From: Larix kaempferi
Taxonomy: Eukaryota; Streptophyta; Pinopsida; Pinales; Pinaceae
DNA length: 64,000 bases
Reading direction: 5' to 3'
Assembly: GCA_027924585.1 (NCBI GenBank)
Contig: BSBM01000636.1
Coordinates: forward strand, 5,906,001-5,970,000
The first letter of the stretch is position 1; each line of letters starts with the position of its first letter. Below the pieces are notes generated by a model. It saw only the letters and a program-made list of their open reading frames with translations. It did not search any database and was not told the origin of the DNA. This document shows, in pieces, positions 1-10,596 of the stretch. A program made the position numbers and the translations under genes.

Positions 1-92
1 GCATCAAATTGTCCCATATAATTCATCCAATACTCAGATTGGATGGCATTCTGCAATCTTACCAAACCTATCTTTTTTAATTTTCTTTCGTC

Positions 93-380
93 TTAAATTG
101 CACCGATCTTGTTCAACAAGTTCTCCAATGGTTCTACATTTAGTTTATTTAAATCCAACAATTGAGTATTTGCAATATCTTCATAACCAATATTTACATT
201 CGCAACAAGAGCTTGATAAATCATCATCAATTGTTCATCTTTTGTTCGTGCCATAGAATGCAATAGCTTGTCCAATAGTTTCACTGCAGCATCATAGTCA
301 TAATCCTTTCCATACTTAGAATGAAGGTATGATATAGAAGTTGCTAAGCTAGCTTGTTTCTGTTGTCTTATAATTATCAT
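93..380 (-). other. Unrecognised 95-codon open frame
   Basis: An open frame of 95 codons on the minus strand, rich in Leu, Asn and Asp, with a helical-looking segment around LLDKLLHSMARTKDEQLMMI. I do not recognise a family. It lies just outside the left LTR of Copia-1, so it belongs to the sequence into which that element inserted or to an older repeat. The upstream codon is a stop, and a second short readable stretch exists in a different frame to its right (about 380-560), so if this was ever a gene it is broken. Confidence that it is a real coding remnant is low. Confidence 0.25.
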
Positions 381-674
381 CTATTGCTCTATGATGACCA
401 CCATGATTCTCTAGTATTGCATGCTCAAATCTTCCTTTAAACTTATTGTTCTCCATAAGAAATCTTGTTACCATAATGACATTCCCAACATACTACTCTT
501 CATTTTCAACTTGAATTTCTCCAAGCTTGCTAGGGAAAATTCTTTTGGAATTTAAAAAATACTTTTCTTTCAATCATTAATGATTTTCTTCTTCTTCCCT
601 AGCCTACTCTATGTATCTTGTCGGAAAGAGAATAAAAAAGGGGTACTAAGAGTTTCATCTCCCAATTCTTCATT

Positions 675-1075
675 GTAATTTTTAAACCTGTTTTAAAGAA
701 GAAAAACATACAGATTCTTATAAGCAAAATAGAGATTACACCACCGCATTCACACATAATACACATAGATTTACCCTCGAAAACCTTAACTGGGAAAACC
801 AACAAAACTTAGAGCCGCACCTTTTATTTTCTCATTTATGATTATTAACCACTCACAATACAAATATAGGTATTCTGCAACATCCAAAACCCTAATCTGT
901 TAACCCAGATTACAAAATACATTCCAATCGCTTAACCGGAATGAAATTACATATTTTTAGAAAGAACCAAAAAATAGGCCGAAAATAGCCCAAAAAAATT
1001 AGATGGAGGGGATCACTAGGCACGGTCAAAGACGCACCCCCCTACACCTGCAAAGAATATAACATATAATCAACA
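675..1075 (-). repeat. Copia-1 3' LTR
   Basis: About 400 bp that align with 6888-7389. On the minus strand it begins TGTTGAT immediately after the purine tract. It lacks a roughly 99-bp block present in the other LTR (7207-7305). The inner edge is clear; the outer edge is approximate. Confidence 0.8.
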
Positions 1076-1090
1076 TTCTCCCACTTGTTG
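1076..1090 (-). other. Copia-1 polypurine tract
   Basis: On the minus strand the sequence AACAAGTGGGAGAA runs directly into the LTR start TGTTG. This is the usual copia plus-strand primer position and composition. Confidence 0.75.
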
Positions 1091-1191
1091 TTTTCTTTGC
1101 ATACAAGGGGGTACAATATTTTATTGGATCAACAATCCAGGGCACAAATGCCCATTGCTCCTTTACACCAAGAGAACTTCTCAGTGCTCAC

Positions 1192-1658
1192 CTATTTTGT
1201 CAATGAATCTGCAACATTCTTCAAAGTGTCGAATTTCTCCAGTAACACCTTCTTGCTTTCAAACATGTCTCTTACAAAGTGAAATTGCACATCAATATGA
1301 TTTGTTCTTGAGTGATAAGCAAGGTTCTTTGCGAGGAATATTGCACTCTGACTGCCAGAATCTAACCTTATAGCTTGTTGTTCAAACCCAATGTCCGAAC
1401 ACAATCTTTGCAACCATACAACCTCTTTACTTGCATTAGTGACTAACATGTACTCAAATTCTATAATTTATAGTGCCACTACAGCCTGTCTCTTACTCAT
1501 CCAACTAATAGCACCTCCAAATAGGTTAAATACATACCCACTTGTAGATATTCTACAATCTAAATCTCCATCCCAATCAACATCAACAAAGGCATGTACA
1601 TTCAACACTCTACCCTGTCAAGTTCTTCCTTGATAACATATTGCACTATCCTTTGTTC
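1192..1658 (-). pseudogene. Copia-1 RNase H (C-terminal end of pol)
   Basis: The minus strand reads as a copia RNase H. After the 602-bp insertion it resumes with YLCGTKD, then DGDLDCRISTSGYVFNL-type residues, an SWMSKRQAVVALS stretch, and a C-terminal segment with RTNHIDVQFHFVRD followed by LKNVADSLTK. These are standard copia RNase H landmarks. The frame is broken near 1450. It is the downstream end of the Copia-1 polyprotein and stops just before the polypurine tract. Confidence 0.8.
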
Positions 1659-1669
1659 CACATAAATAC

Positions 1670-2271
1670 CCGATCTAGATGGATATCGGTGGCCACCCAC
1701 CTATTCCACTAGCTCAAAACAGTTTCCCATTTCGGCAATGTTCTAGTAATTTTTCTACGGTTTTTCGGGTCCTAAACTTCTAGGGCCGTTTTGAGGCCCT
1801 AAACGACCTTTTTTGGCGATTTGGGGGGCCAAGTAGTATCTATAGACATACATTTGGCCCCAGTCGAAATTTGTAAATCTCAGATAGACCTTTCCAACGG
1901 GCTACCGAGCGCCCCAAACGGAGATCGTATGCAAAATTTATGACCCCAGGAAGTTGATAGTTCAACTAACCACCTTGGGGCCGCAAACTTTATGACGGTT
2001 CATCTTCTAGGGTTAGGTTTTTAGATGTTTGAAATTCTTTCCCTCATGTTTATGATAAATATGCCCTTTCAACCTCTCTTTGAATTCAGCTTGGCACGAA
2101 TGAGCATAGCGGCCATATCTCTTATCATAGATAGCTACTAACATTCTAGTTGTTTGATTTTACAGTATGTTCTATTTCCGCTATTTAATAGAATATGTGT
2201 TTACTGTATCAATATGTTTCTTGCCATATATCTGTGTATGTGAATATATATATGCTCTTTCATTTCGTTCT
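1670..2271. mobile_element. 602-bp insertion in Copia-1 RNase H, unclassified
   Basis: Copia-1 coding similarity is interrupted here and resumes on both sides. The 11-bp sequence CACATAAATAC flanks the insert at 1659-1669 and 2272-2282, as expected for a target-site duplication. The insert has no obvious terminal inverted repeats, LTRs, poly(A) tail or long frame, so its class is open. An 11-bp duplication would fit a retroposon (LINE/SINE) or some Mutator-like elements better than an LTR element. Confidence 0.6.
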
Positions 2272-2282
2272 CACATAAATAC

Positions 2283-3419
2283 GAATCAATACCTGAACAC
2301 CCTCTTCACAGTTGTCCAGTGCTCCTTTCCTGGTTTTGGCATATACCTGCTCAAAACTCCAACCGCATGGGAAATGTCTGGTCTATTGCATAACATGGCA
2401 TACATCAAACTTCCAACTGCATTAGAATAAGAAACATGGGACATGTCTTCTTTTTCTTCTTCAGTCCCAAGATGTTATTCTTTAGATAATCTCACACCTA
2501 TAGGAATAGGAATTTTACTAGTTTACATTCTTGCTTATCAAAACCTATGCAACTTGGTTTCCACACATTTTCTCTGGTTCAGCTATAGTTTCCTTTCTGC
2601 ACAGTTTCTCTTGATCTCCATCCCCAAGATGAAATTAGCAACACCAATATCCTTCATGTCGAACTTGGAGGATAGTTGCGTTTTCACCTCCTTGATAACC
2701 TTCATGTTCTTTCCAATCAACAACATGTCATCCACATACAACATTGCATAAACAAATTGTTCTCGAATGTGCTTGTAGTATACATAGTGATCAACTTTGC
2801 TTCTCACAAATCCCAGTCCCAATATGTATGCATCAAACTTCTGGTACCACATCCTTGGAGATTGTTTTAGACCATAAAGGAACTTCTTTAGCTTGCAAAC
2901 AAGCTCCTTCTTACCCTTTACTGTAAATCCTTTAGGTTGTTTCATGTAGATTTCTTCTTCCAGGCCCCCATGCAGGAACGTTGTCTTCACATCCATTTGC
3001 TCTACTTCAAGATCAAAAGCAGCAACAATAGAAAGAATGAATCTAATAAAAGTTAATTTTACAACAAGAGAAAATATTTCACCAAAATCAATTCCCTCTA
3101 CCTGAGTATATCCTTTTGCTACCAAGCAGGCTTTGTACTTCTCCACTTTACCTTCTGCATTCAACTTCTTTTTAAATAGCCATTTGCTACCAATGAATTT
3201 TCTTCTAGCCAATAATTGAACTGGATCCCAAGCTTCATTTTTGTCCAAGGCATCCATTTCTTCAACCATGTCCTTCTTCCAGAGATCGCTATCCTTTGAA
3301 TCAATAGCTTCCTTCCCATTTCTAGGATCATCAACAGTAATAGATAAATCAAAATTAGACCAAAAATCAGGAGGGGAATACCTTTCTGGTTTCCTTCTTT
3401 CACGAGATGATCTCCTCAA
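2283..3419 (-). pseudogene. Copia-1 reverse transcriptase (long copy)
   Basis: A 278-codon open frame (3419-2583) followed by more reverse-transcriptase/RNase H sequence to the insertion point. Landmarks in order: [75 protein letters not shown], and the catalytic AMLYVDDMLLIGK. It polymerises cDNA from element RNA in copia elements. After 2583 the frame is lost, but PDISHAVGVLSRYM-like residues continue the domain. This is the best preserved part of Copia-1, but it cannot make a complete polyprotein. Confidence 0.88.
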
Positions 3420-3446
3420 AATTGGGGTATGAGGTTCTTCTTCTTC

Positions 3447-3975
3447 TTATTCAACTTCTTCTATTGAGTCAAGTTCTTCATCTTCTAATTCAACCTTTAT
3501 TTTCTTTGGTTCCTTTTCAATTGGAGTCACTTCCTGTCTGGGAACTTCTTTGATCTCTCTAAAGACAACATCTCTACTATAAATAGTCTTCTTAGTTACA
3601 GGATTCCAAATCTTATAACCTTTCAAACCATCTTTATAACCAATAAAGATACATTTTTCAGCTTTATTATCCAAATGACTCCTTTCCTCCTTTGGAACAT
3701 GTACATAAGCATCACAGCCAAAAAATTTCAGATGTTTAATAGAGGCTTTCTTTTCAGTCCAAACCTCATGTGGAGTTTTGTCAACCAATACTGATGTGGG
3801 TGATCAATTTAACAAGTAACATGCAGTTTCCACTACCTTTTCCCATAATTCTTGTCCTATCCCAGCAATGGTGTGCATGCTCCTTGCCCTTTCCATCAAT
3901 GTCCTATTCATCCTTTTTGCAACTCCATTTTATTGAGGTGTGTATGGAGTAGTCTTCTGCCTTTCTAGACTGCAC
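3447..3975 (-). pseudogene. Copia-1 integrase C-terminal half, second copy
   Basis: Reads [10 protein letters not shown], then the integrase core end, VDKTPHEVW, LKFFGCDAYVHVPKEER, CIFIGYKDGLKGYKIWNP and an acidic linker leading into the reverse transcriptase at 3419. It is a diverged duplicate of 4490-5030. At its upstream end it is fused directly to a reverse-transcriptase fragment: MKQPKGF joins CKKCSLERQ near 3975-3985, an order that cannot occur in a normal copia polyprotein. Confidence 0.85.
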
Positions 3976-4578
3976 TTCTTACAAAATCCTTTAGGTTGCT
4001 TCATGTAGATTTCTTCTTCCAGGTTCCCATGTATGAACATTGTCTTCACATCCATATGCTCTAATTCAAGATCAAAAGCAACATCAATAGCAAGAAGAAA
4101 TCTAATGGAATTTAATTTTGCAATTGGAGCAAATATTTCACCAAAATCAATTCCCTCTACTTGAGAATATCCCTTTGCTACCAAGCGGGCTTTGTACTTC
4201 TCCACTTTACCTTCTGCATTCAACTTCTTTTTAAACAAATATTTGATGCCAATGAATTTTCTTCTGAACTAGATCCCAAGCTTCATTTTTGTCCAAGGCA
4301 TCCATTTATTCAACCATGGCCTTCTTCCACGGATCACTATCCTCTGAATTAATAGCTTCCTTCACATTTCTAGGATCAACATCAATAATAGATAAAGCAA
4401 AATTAAACCAAAAATCAGGAGGGGAATACCTTTCTGGTTTCCTTTTTTCATGAGATGATCTCCTCAAAACTGGGGTATGAGGTTCTTCTTCTTCTGATTC
4501 AACTTCTTCTGTTGAGTTAGATTCTTCATCTTCAAACTCAATCTCTATTTTCTTTGGTTTCTTTTCTATTAGAGTCAC
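3976..4578 (-). pseudogene. Copia-1 reverse-transcriptase N-terminal part, first copy
   Basis: Carries the acidic linker (ESEEEEPHTPVLRRSS) and the start of the reverse transcriptase ([46 protein letters not shown]) and then stops abruptly at the fusion to integrase sequence. It parallels 2925-3440. It lacks the YVDD segment, so it is non-functional. Confidence 0.85.
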
Positions 4579-4581
4579 TTC

Positions 4582-5439
4582 CTATTTGGGAACTTCTTTG
4601 ATCTCTCTAAAGAAAACATTTCTACTATAAATATACTTCTTAGTTATAGGATTCCCAAGCTTATAACCTTTCAAACCATCTTTATAACCGATAAAGATGC
4701 ATTTTTCAACTTTATTACCCAACCTACTACTTTTCTCCTTTGGAACATGTACATAAGCATCACAACCAAAAACTTTTAGATGTTTAATAGAGGGTTTCTT
4801 TCCATTCCATACCTCATGTGGAGTTTTTTCAACCAATGCTGATGTGGGTGATTGATTTACCAAGTAACATGTTGTATCCACTGCCTCTACCCATAATTAT
4901 TGTCCTATCCCTGCACTGCTGAGCATGCTCGCCTTTTCCATCAGTGTCCTATTCGTCCTTTCTGCAACTCCATTATGTTGAGGTGTGTATGGAGTAGTCT
5001 TCTACCTTTCTATACCACATTTCTTACAAAATTCCTCGAATTTATTCCCACAGAACTCCCCACCGTTATCTGTCCTCAACACCTTTATTTTCTTTCCTGT
5101 CTAATTCTCTGCAAGAGCCTTAAATTATTTAAACTTAGCAAATACTTCAATTTTTTTTTTAAGGAAATAAATCCATGTGTTCCTTGAGAAATCATTTATA
5201 AATGAAACATAATACACAGATCTACCTATTGATGGAACATGAACAGGTCCAAACACATCACTGTGTATTAACTCTACAATTCCCTTTGCTCCTGTAGCAC
5301 CATATGCAAATCTTACTCGATTATGTTTTCCATATATGCAATGTTCACATAAATAAAAATCGAGTGTGCAATTAGACATACCTTCAACCATATCTTTACA
5401 CTGTAATGCTTGAAGGCCCTTTTCTCCGATGTGCCCCAA
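4582..5439 (-). pseudogene. Copia-1 integrase, first copy
   Basis: The minus strand begins with the GAG-pre-integrase/zinc-finger segment (MGHIGEKGLQALQ and CEHCIYGKHNRVRF), the start of the catalytic core (LIHSDVFGPV, FINDFSRNTWIYFLK), and after broken sequence the core end and C-terminal part (SPTSALVEKTPHEVW, LKVFGCDAYVHVPKEK). In copia elements this enzyme inserts the cDNA into the genome. Stops and a frameshift separate the pieces. Confidence 0.85.
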
Positions 5440-5639
5440 TCTGATGCCATAGCATTGTATTTCCTCTTGATGTAGTCAGGGTTCTGTCTTCTTTATCTCC
5501 TCCCTCAAGCACAACAAAACTGTTACATTCATTGATGATGTTGCTTCACAATAGTTTGTACAGAGTTCCAAACCAAAATCCCCTCATCAATACCATTGAT
5601 CCTCCAACCATTTTTCATTTTCCATTTCCACACATAGTC

Positions 5640-6151
5640 TATACACCTGCAACATCCATATTTATGACAAATACCAAGTTTCTCGCTAGATTTGGAATGT
5701 GTAGTATTCTACAGAGAGTTCCGATCCTTCCATCCTTAAGTTTCAGCTTGACTCTTCCACGTCCAATGATATTGGATGGTGAATGATCTCCCAAGAACAC
5801 ATATCCTCCATTGTACTTTTCATATTAAAAAAACCACTCCCTATGAGGGGTCATATGATTCAAAGCACCTAAGTCAATTGGCCATATATCACGTTTTGAA
5901 TGATTACCCGTGGAATCTAGGTACACATCCCCTCCTTCTTCTGAAGAGGTATTCACCTCTGTGGAAGGGGTATCCTTAGATCCCTTTGCTTTCTCCACAT
6001 TCTTAGATCTACAATCCTTTTTATAATGCACACCTTTACCGTATTTCAAACACTTCCTTATAAATTTTCCTAGGGATTTAGATCTACCCTTAGATTTAGA
6101 TATCCCCCCATATCTCTTATTTTTGTTTCTCTCCTGGGGGCGACCTCTCAC
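5640..6151 (-). pseudogene. Copia-1 gag zinc knuckle and protease
   Basis: Basic Gag C-terminus (RGRPQERNKNKRYGG), then a CCHC-like knuckle in which the second Cys is replaced (C-LK-Y-GKGV-H-YKKD-C), then a protease start reading IDLGALNHMTPHREW where copia proteases have DSGAS-H. Both the knuckle and the protease active site are therefore damaged. The frame continues to about 5640 with further stops. Confidence 0.8.
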
Positions 6152-6744
6152 AAAAAGGAATCCATGCTATGATTATCCATGTCTATTCGTCTCATCTCTC
6201 CTGACAACAAGGATGCTACTATTTCATCAAATTTTAACGTTGCTTGACTAGCACTACCTATTGCTACAATTAGGTTATCCCATGAATCTGGCAAAGAACA
6301 CAATAATGTAATACATCTGTCTTCTTCAACCATTTTAATGCCAACTTAGGTCATTTGAATTATCAGAGGATTGTAGACATTTAGGTGCTCTATCACTTTT
6401 TCGTTCTCATCCATTCTGAGGTGATACAATTTCTTTTGCAAAAACAACTTGTTTACTAGGGATATTGATTGATACAAACTACCTAGCTTTGTCCACAGTT
6501 TTAGCACACTATCTTCTCCATACATGTTCAACAACACAGATTCTGATAAGCATAGTCGGATTGTACTCATTGCCCTTCTTTCTAATTTTTCCCAATCTCC
6601 TTTCGACATTCCAGTGGGTTGTGTACCCGAATCCACAACAATCGACTGTTCTCGATCTACAAGGAGATCCTCCATTTTGAGCTTCCATAGCTCAAAGTTT
6701 CGACCATTAAATTTCTCGATCTTGATTTTGGAACTACTTGCCAT
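6148..6744 (-). pseudogene. Copia-1 gag
   Basis: Starts MASSSKIKIEKFNGRNFELWKLKM, the typical copia Gag opening (K-F-x-G-x-N-F-x-x-W), and continues through LWTKLGSLYQ and KKLYHLRMDENEKVIEHLN. A stop near 6346 splits it; the next piece (6333-6148) carries LLCSLPDSWDNLIVAI, the usual copia Gag middle. The start codon is the first Met after the primer site. Gag would form the particle that packages element RNA. Confidence 0.85.
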
Positions 6745-6869
6745 TCTCTTTCAATGCACAAATCAACGCTGCAAATCTCCCACTGAACCCAGGTTTATCA
6801 TAGAACCAAGATCTATCAACCGCGTCAAACCCTCAACAACAAAGGCATCCCCTTGAAGTTGCCAATAAT

Positions 6870-6884
6870 CCAGCTCTAATACCA
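6870..6884 (-). other. Copia-1 primer-binding site (tRNA-iMet type)
   Basis: The minus strand reads TGGTATTAGAGCTGG. Plant copia primer sites for initiator-Met tRNA read TGGTATCAGAGC; there is one mismatch. It sits just inside the 5' LTR. Confidence 0.75.
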
Positions 6885-6887
6885 CAT

Positions 6888-7389
6888 CTAAGTTTTAAAC
6901 CTGTGGAGAGAAGCAACACATACAAATTATTTTAAGCAAAACATAGATTACACCACAACATTCACACATAATACATAAAGGTTTACCTTGGTTAATTGAG
7001 AAAACCAACAAAACTTAGAGCCACAACTCTTATTTTCTTATATTGATTATTAACCACTCACAATACAAATATAGGTATTACGTAGCCTCCAAAACCCTAA
7101 TCCTTTAACCCAAATTAGAAAATAGACTCCAATCCCTTTACCGAGATTAAATTACATATTTTTAGAAAGAACTCCAAAAATAGGCCAAAAACAACAAAAA
7201 AAAATTTGAACTCGCTTCGTGGAAGGAGGAGGGCGTTGGCACATCCCCCTATAACCCCCCTTGAGCAAGTGCTTCATGCAATGCTTGACGCATACGGTAA
7301 AACACTAGATGGAGGGAATCGTTAGGTGCGCAGCCAAAGACGCCCCCCCCTCCACACACATGCAAAGAATATAACACATACTCATCAAC
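6888..7389 (-). repeat. Copia-1 5' LTR
   Basis: About 500 bp, aligning with 675-1075 apart from a block of about 99 bp at 7207-7305 that the other LTR lacks. Outer end near CATCAAC, where the LTR start TGTTG has become AGTTG. Confidence 0.8.
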
Positions 7390-8682
7390 TTTCCGTTCAC
7401 ACTCACTTGAGAACTTACAAGAACATGAGAGAACACATAAGAAATGATGATGTCTTATCGGATCTACAGTACCCTCCGAACCTCATACATCAGGGGGCAT
7501 CTGTTAATGCCTAAATTTCACACACATGCGGCATTTTGGCTAATCTTGCAGTAAGGCGTCATCAACATATAGCATGTAACACACTGAAGACATCTTCAAC
7601 AGATCCAAAAAGCAACATGAGTCCATGAATGCCAAAAAATAGTCAAAAGAAGAGGTAGCATTGTTACACTCATATAAGCTCGTGATATAGCTCGTATTAT
7701 CAGTTATGTGCCCACACTAGCCTTGCGCAGATTTTCCTTCAAGATCCATGCTACTAAAAAAAATGGTGGGATCTCAACACCAAACACGCATTGAAGGCTC
7801 ATGAAAGATCCGTCACCAACTAAAATTCAAATTTGGATCTTCAAGCAGTAAATAGCCCCCTCTATGTACTTTGGAGTTAGTTCACGAGGTGATGGGGTTC
7901 ACAATTGGATCTAGTTGTTTCTTGGCCACCTCTTGGTCTATAAAAGGAAGCCATGTGCATGCATCTAAATAGAGAAATTTAGAGCAAGGTTATGTTGGAA
8001 TTGTGTTGGAAATTATTCCACCTCTTTCCACACCTACTAGCATTCTTTAAGCTCCCTTTCCACCTTCCTCCAAGGGGCAAGTGTTTCTCCCTTTTGTTTT
8101 TTCAAGTTATTTAGCATTTAGTGTAGAAAAAAGGACCTCCCGAAGGGAGATTATTGGCTTCCCTTGAATCCCACACCTCCTAGGTGACACTACATGTAAC
8201 AAGCTTGACCATTGGACAATTTAAATTGGTTCTAGCATTTGGTCCTTGCTTTGGTTTACATATTTTCACTCCCTTTGTTTTGTTTCCAGTTATTTTCAAG
8301 TTTTTGTTTTATTTTGTTTTGTTTTGCTAACAAAAGCTTGTAGGATCAATTTGGAGTCATTCACATTTGCTTCAGTAACATAATACTATGCCTTGTTGAC
8401 GTCATCAAAGGTTTCACCCCTCAAGTGGGAAGGGTTGCACACCTTTGTGCAAATTTTCCCACAACAAGTGTCAAAGGATCATATTTTATGACACGTGATA
8501 GGATGACACCTATGTACTTTCTATGGACCAATCTTAGATCATGGGAATTATCATGGTGCACATGCTTTGCTTGTTGCTGCCCATACATGTGGTATTCATG
8601 GAGATTTTGCATGATGGGTTTGTCATGCTCTTTCATTCCTATTAGCATGGATTGAGTTTGTCTGTACCATTGGTGGAAGTTG
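7390..8682 (+). mobile_element. LTR-D: 3' remnant of another LTR element
   Basis: At 7491-7501 a purine tract (CAGGGGGCATC) runs into TGTTAATGCC, the expected start of an LTR, at 7502. A TATA-like sequence TCTATAAAAGGAAG at 7937-7950 sits where an LTR promoter would be. The right end is not resolved because Gypsy-N1 was inserted at 8688. No second copy lies in the window, so the call rests on the tract-plus-TG junction and the promoter. Confidence 0.5.
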
Positions 8683-8687
8683 TTTGT

Positions 8688-8938
8688 TGTAACAAATATA
8701 ATTGACTAATTTTAAATAATAAACATAAATAATAATAAATATAAATAATTAGTAATTAATAACTATAATGAGTAATTAATGAAAGGCCAAGGGTCATACC
8801 TATTCACCTTCGTGACCAGTCAATTCCTATATAGGTAAACCATCACGAAAGTATTGTATCGTCTTATCATTCATTCAATAAATATTTTATCCATTCAGTT
8901 GCAAAATATTTCTATCAAACAACACTTCTGCTGTTACA
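8688..8938 (+). repeat. Gypsy-N1 5' LTR
   Basis: 251 bp, TGTAACA to TGTTACA, with a TATA-like CCTATATAGGTAAAC at 8826-8840 and ATTCAATAAA (polyadenylation-like) about 45 bp downstream. Close to the copy at 16494-16746. Confidence 0.92.
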
Positions 8939-8939
8939 T

Positions 8940-8951
8940 TGGTATCAGAGC
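8940..8951 (+). other. Gypsy-N1 primer-binding site (tRNA-iMet)
   Basis: TGGTATCAGAGC, an exact complement of the plant initiator-Met tRNA 3' end, one base inside the 5' LTR. Confidence 0.92.
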
Positions 8952-9587
8952 GAAATATGTGGCAATTTTCATCCTATGTGATAGTTGCCAACAACCTACA
9001 ACCACTCTGAACAACCAACATCATAATTTTGTATGATCTGCTGACGTCAACACTTAATTTGTGCAAACCATCTGTACCTCCATCAACCATTCGATCCACT
9101 AACAACCATGTTAATCCTTACACATTCCGCTCGATTTCTTTGCAATCCTATTATGTACGATTCCATACTTAACCGCCATTGTTTCCCTCCATGCTTAGCC
9201 TCCATTCACATCATTGTCATTCCGTACATCCCCGTGCACCTTACTCCTGTTGATTCCGTACAACACGAATCCATATCTAACCAACAGTTCATACATCGCT
9301 TGAAGGGTGCAATTAAACAATTAATCGGTACAGGCAACCGATTAAAATCACACGTGACATTTTACAAAGTTGCGTCTGTACAAATCGCACAAGTCCGTTG
9401 GGTTTAACAAATTTGGCTCGGTGTAAAGCAACATTAAAGTTAAAACTTTATTTTTATTTTTAAAATGGTAACTTTATATTTTTTTATATAAAATCATATA
9501 TATATAAAGAATGCCTTTATATAACACAAAGTTTATAAAACTTTATAAAAAAAATATAACAGTGAAAACAAAAATCTACACATTAAA

Positions 9588-9945
9588 GTGGGGTCAACAA
9601 AGAAGATTAACCCCAAAATGGTGAACAATGCCGAATTACATACCGAATTAAATCAATATAGAGATGCAGTCAATAGCGTAAGACATCCTCTCGATAATGT
9701 TGAAAATAGTAAAAAAAGATTGGAGGATGGACTAAAGGCACTAAGCGACAAACTCAATAAATTAATCGAGTCCATGAATAATTCCTTCATTGACAAAATT
9801 AACAAGATAGAATAACAATCTGAAGATCGTTGGTTAGAAGAATAACAAAAAAGGATCAAGGACAAGGAAGAAGCAATGGGCATAATTTGTGACCACGCAC
9901 AAAGACTCGCTGACCTAACAGAAAGGGTAGACACATTATCATCAC
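9588..9945 (+). pseudogene. Gypsy-N1 Gag N-terminal coiled coil
   Basis: Open frame 9588-9815 with heptad-like LNQYRDAVNSVRHPLDNVEN and LEDGLKALSDKLNKLIESMN, continuing after a TAA as RIKDKEEAMG and RLADLTERVDTLSS up to the Copia-2 insertion point. Coiled-coil N-termini are common in Ty3/gypsy Gag proteins. The roughly 640 bp before it (8952-9587) is an untranslated leader with no frame I can support. Confidence 0.6.
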
Positions 9946-10583
9946 TGTTAGGATAATTAATACTCCATCCTTGTCCTACTTAGCATTATTATTTTTTTCC
10001 TAGTAGTTGATGATGTCATTTTCCACCTAGTGGTGTGTAAATGTCATCTAGGACCCATTAGCCGCCTAATGTGCCCTCCATGCATGATTTTAGGCCCACC
10101 AGAGTCAGTTCCCTACATTTTAGGAGCTAACTCTATGTTCTAGTTCAGTCCACCTGAGTCCCTGAACTCTACTAGGGTTTTAGCTCCGATCACCACTGAT
10201 TGTGATCTAATGCATCATTTTTCACCTAATTTGCATGCAGAACTCACTAATGTTCCTTGGTCAGTTAACTGACTGTGTCTTCAGTTAACTGAGTTTTGGT
10301 TTAGTTGAGTTGAGCTTGGGACTTCCAGATCACTCCAATGGTGACAATTCCTATGCTAGACAAACTGAGACTCGAATTATCCGAGGATATTCGAATTCTC
10401 TCTATTGTAACATATTTTTGGACTATACTGATTAATGGATAATGTTACACATTTGTGCTTCCATCTGAGTTCCAATGCATGATTAATTTTACTGTTCTTT
10501 TCACTGTAATTCACCTTTTCTTCTCATTCTTTCACTGTGAGGTATTCTCAGCTCTATGATCTGATATGACTTAGAATTTCACA
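9946..10583 (+). repeat. Copia-2 5' LTR
   Basis: 638 bp, TGTTAGG to TTTCACA; collinear with 14108-14755 with scattered differences. Confidence 0.92.
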
Positions 10584-10596
10584 TGGTATCATAGCT
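10584..10596 (+). other. Copia-2 primer-binding site
   Basis: TGGTATCATAGCT directly after the 5' LTR; one mismatch to the initiator-Met site TGGTATCAGAGC. Confidence 0.82.

Larger units (their letters stand above)
675..7389 (-). mobile_element. Copia-1: decayed Ty1/copia LTR retrotransposon
   Basis: A minus-strand Ty1/copia element with gag, protease, integrase, reverse transcriptase (YVDD) and RNase H remnants in copia order (integrase before reverse transcriptase). LTR copies lie at about 675-1075 and 6888-7389. An initiator-Met type primer site and a purine-rich tract sit at the expected inner LTR edges. Every coding domain carries stops or frameshifts. Two rearrangements are visible: a roughly 1.05-kb head-to-tail repeat of the integrase-C/reverse-transcriptase-N region (2925-5030) and a 602-bp insertion at 1670-2271. 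I could not find a matching target duplication at its outer edges. Confidence 0.85.

Noticed and set aside
1085-1633. Three plus-strand open frames
   Set aside because: They are antisense shadows of the Copia-1 RNase H on the minus strand.
2167-2751. Plus-strand frames of 87 and 102 codons
   Set aside because: They overlap the 602-bp insert and the antisense of Copia-1 reverse transcriptase, and carry no domain.
8421-8655. Overlapping frames of about 75 codons on both strands
   Set aside because: Antiparallel shadow pair without domain, in the LTR-D region.
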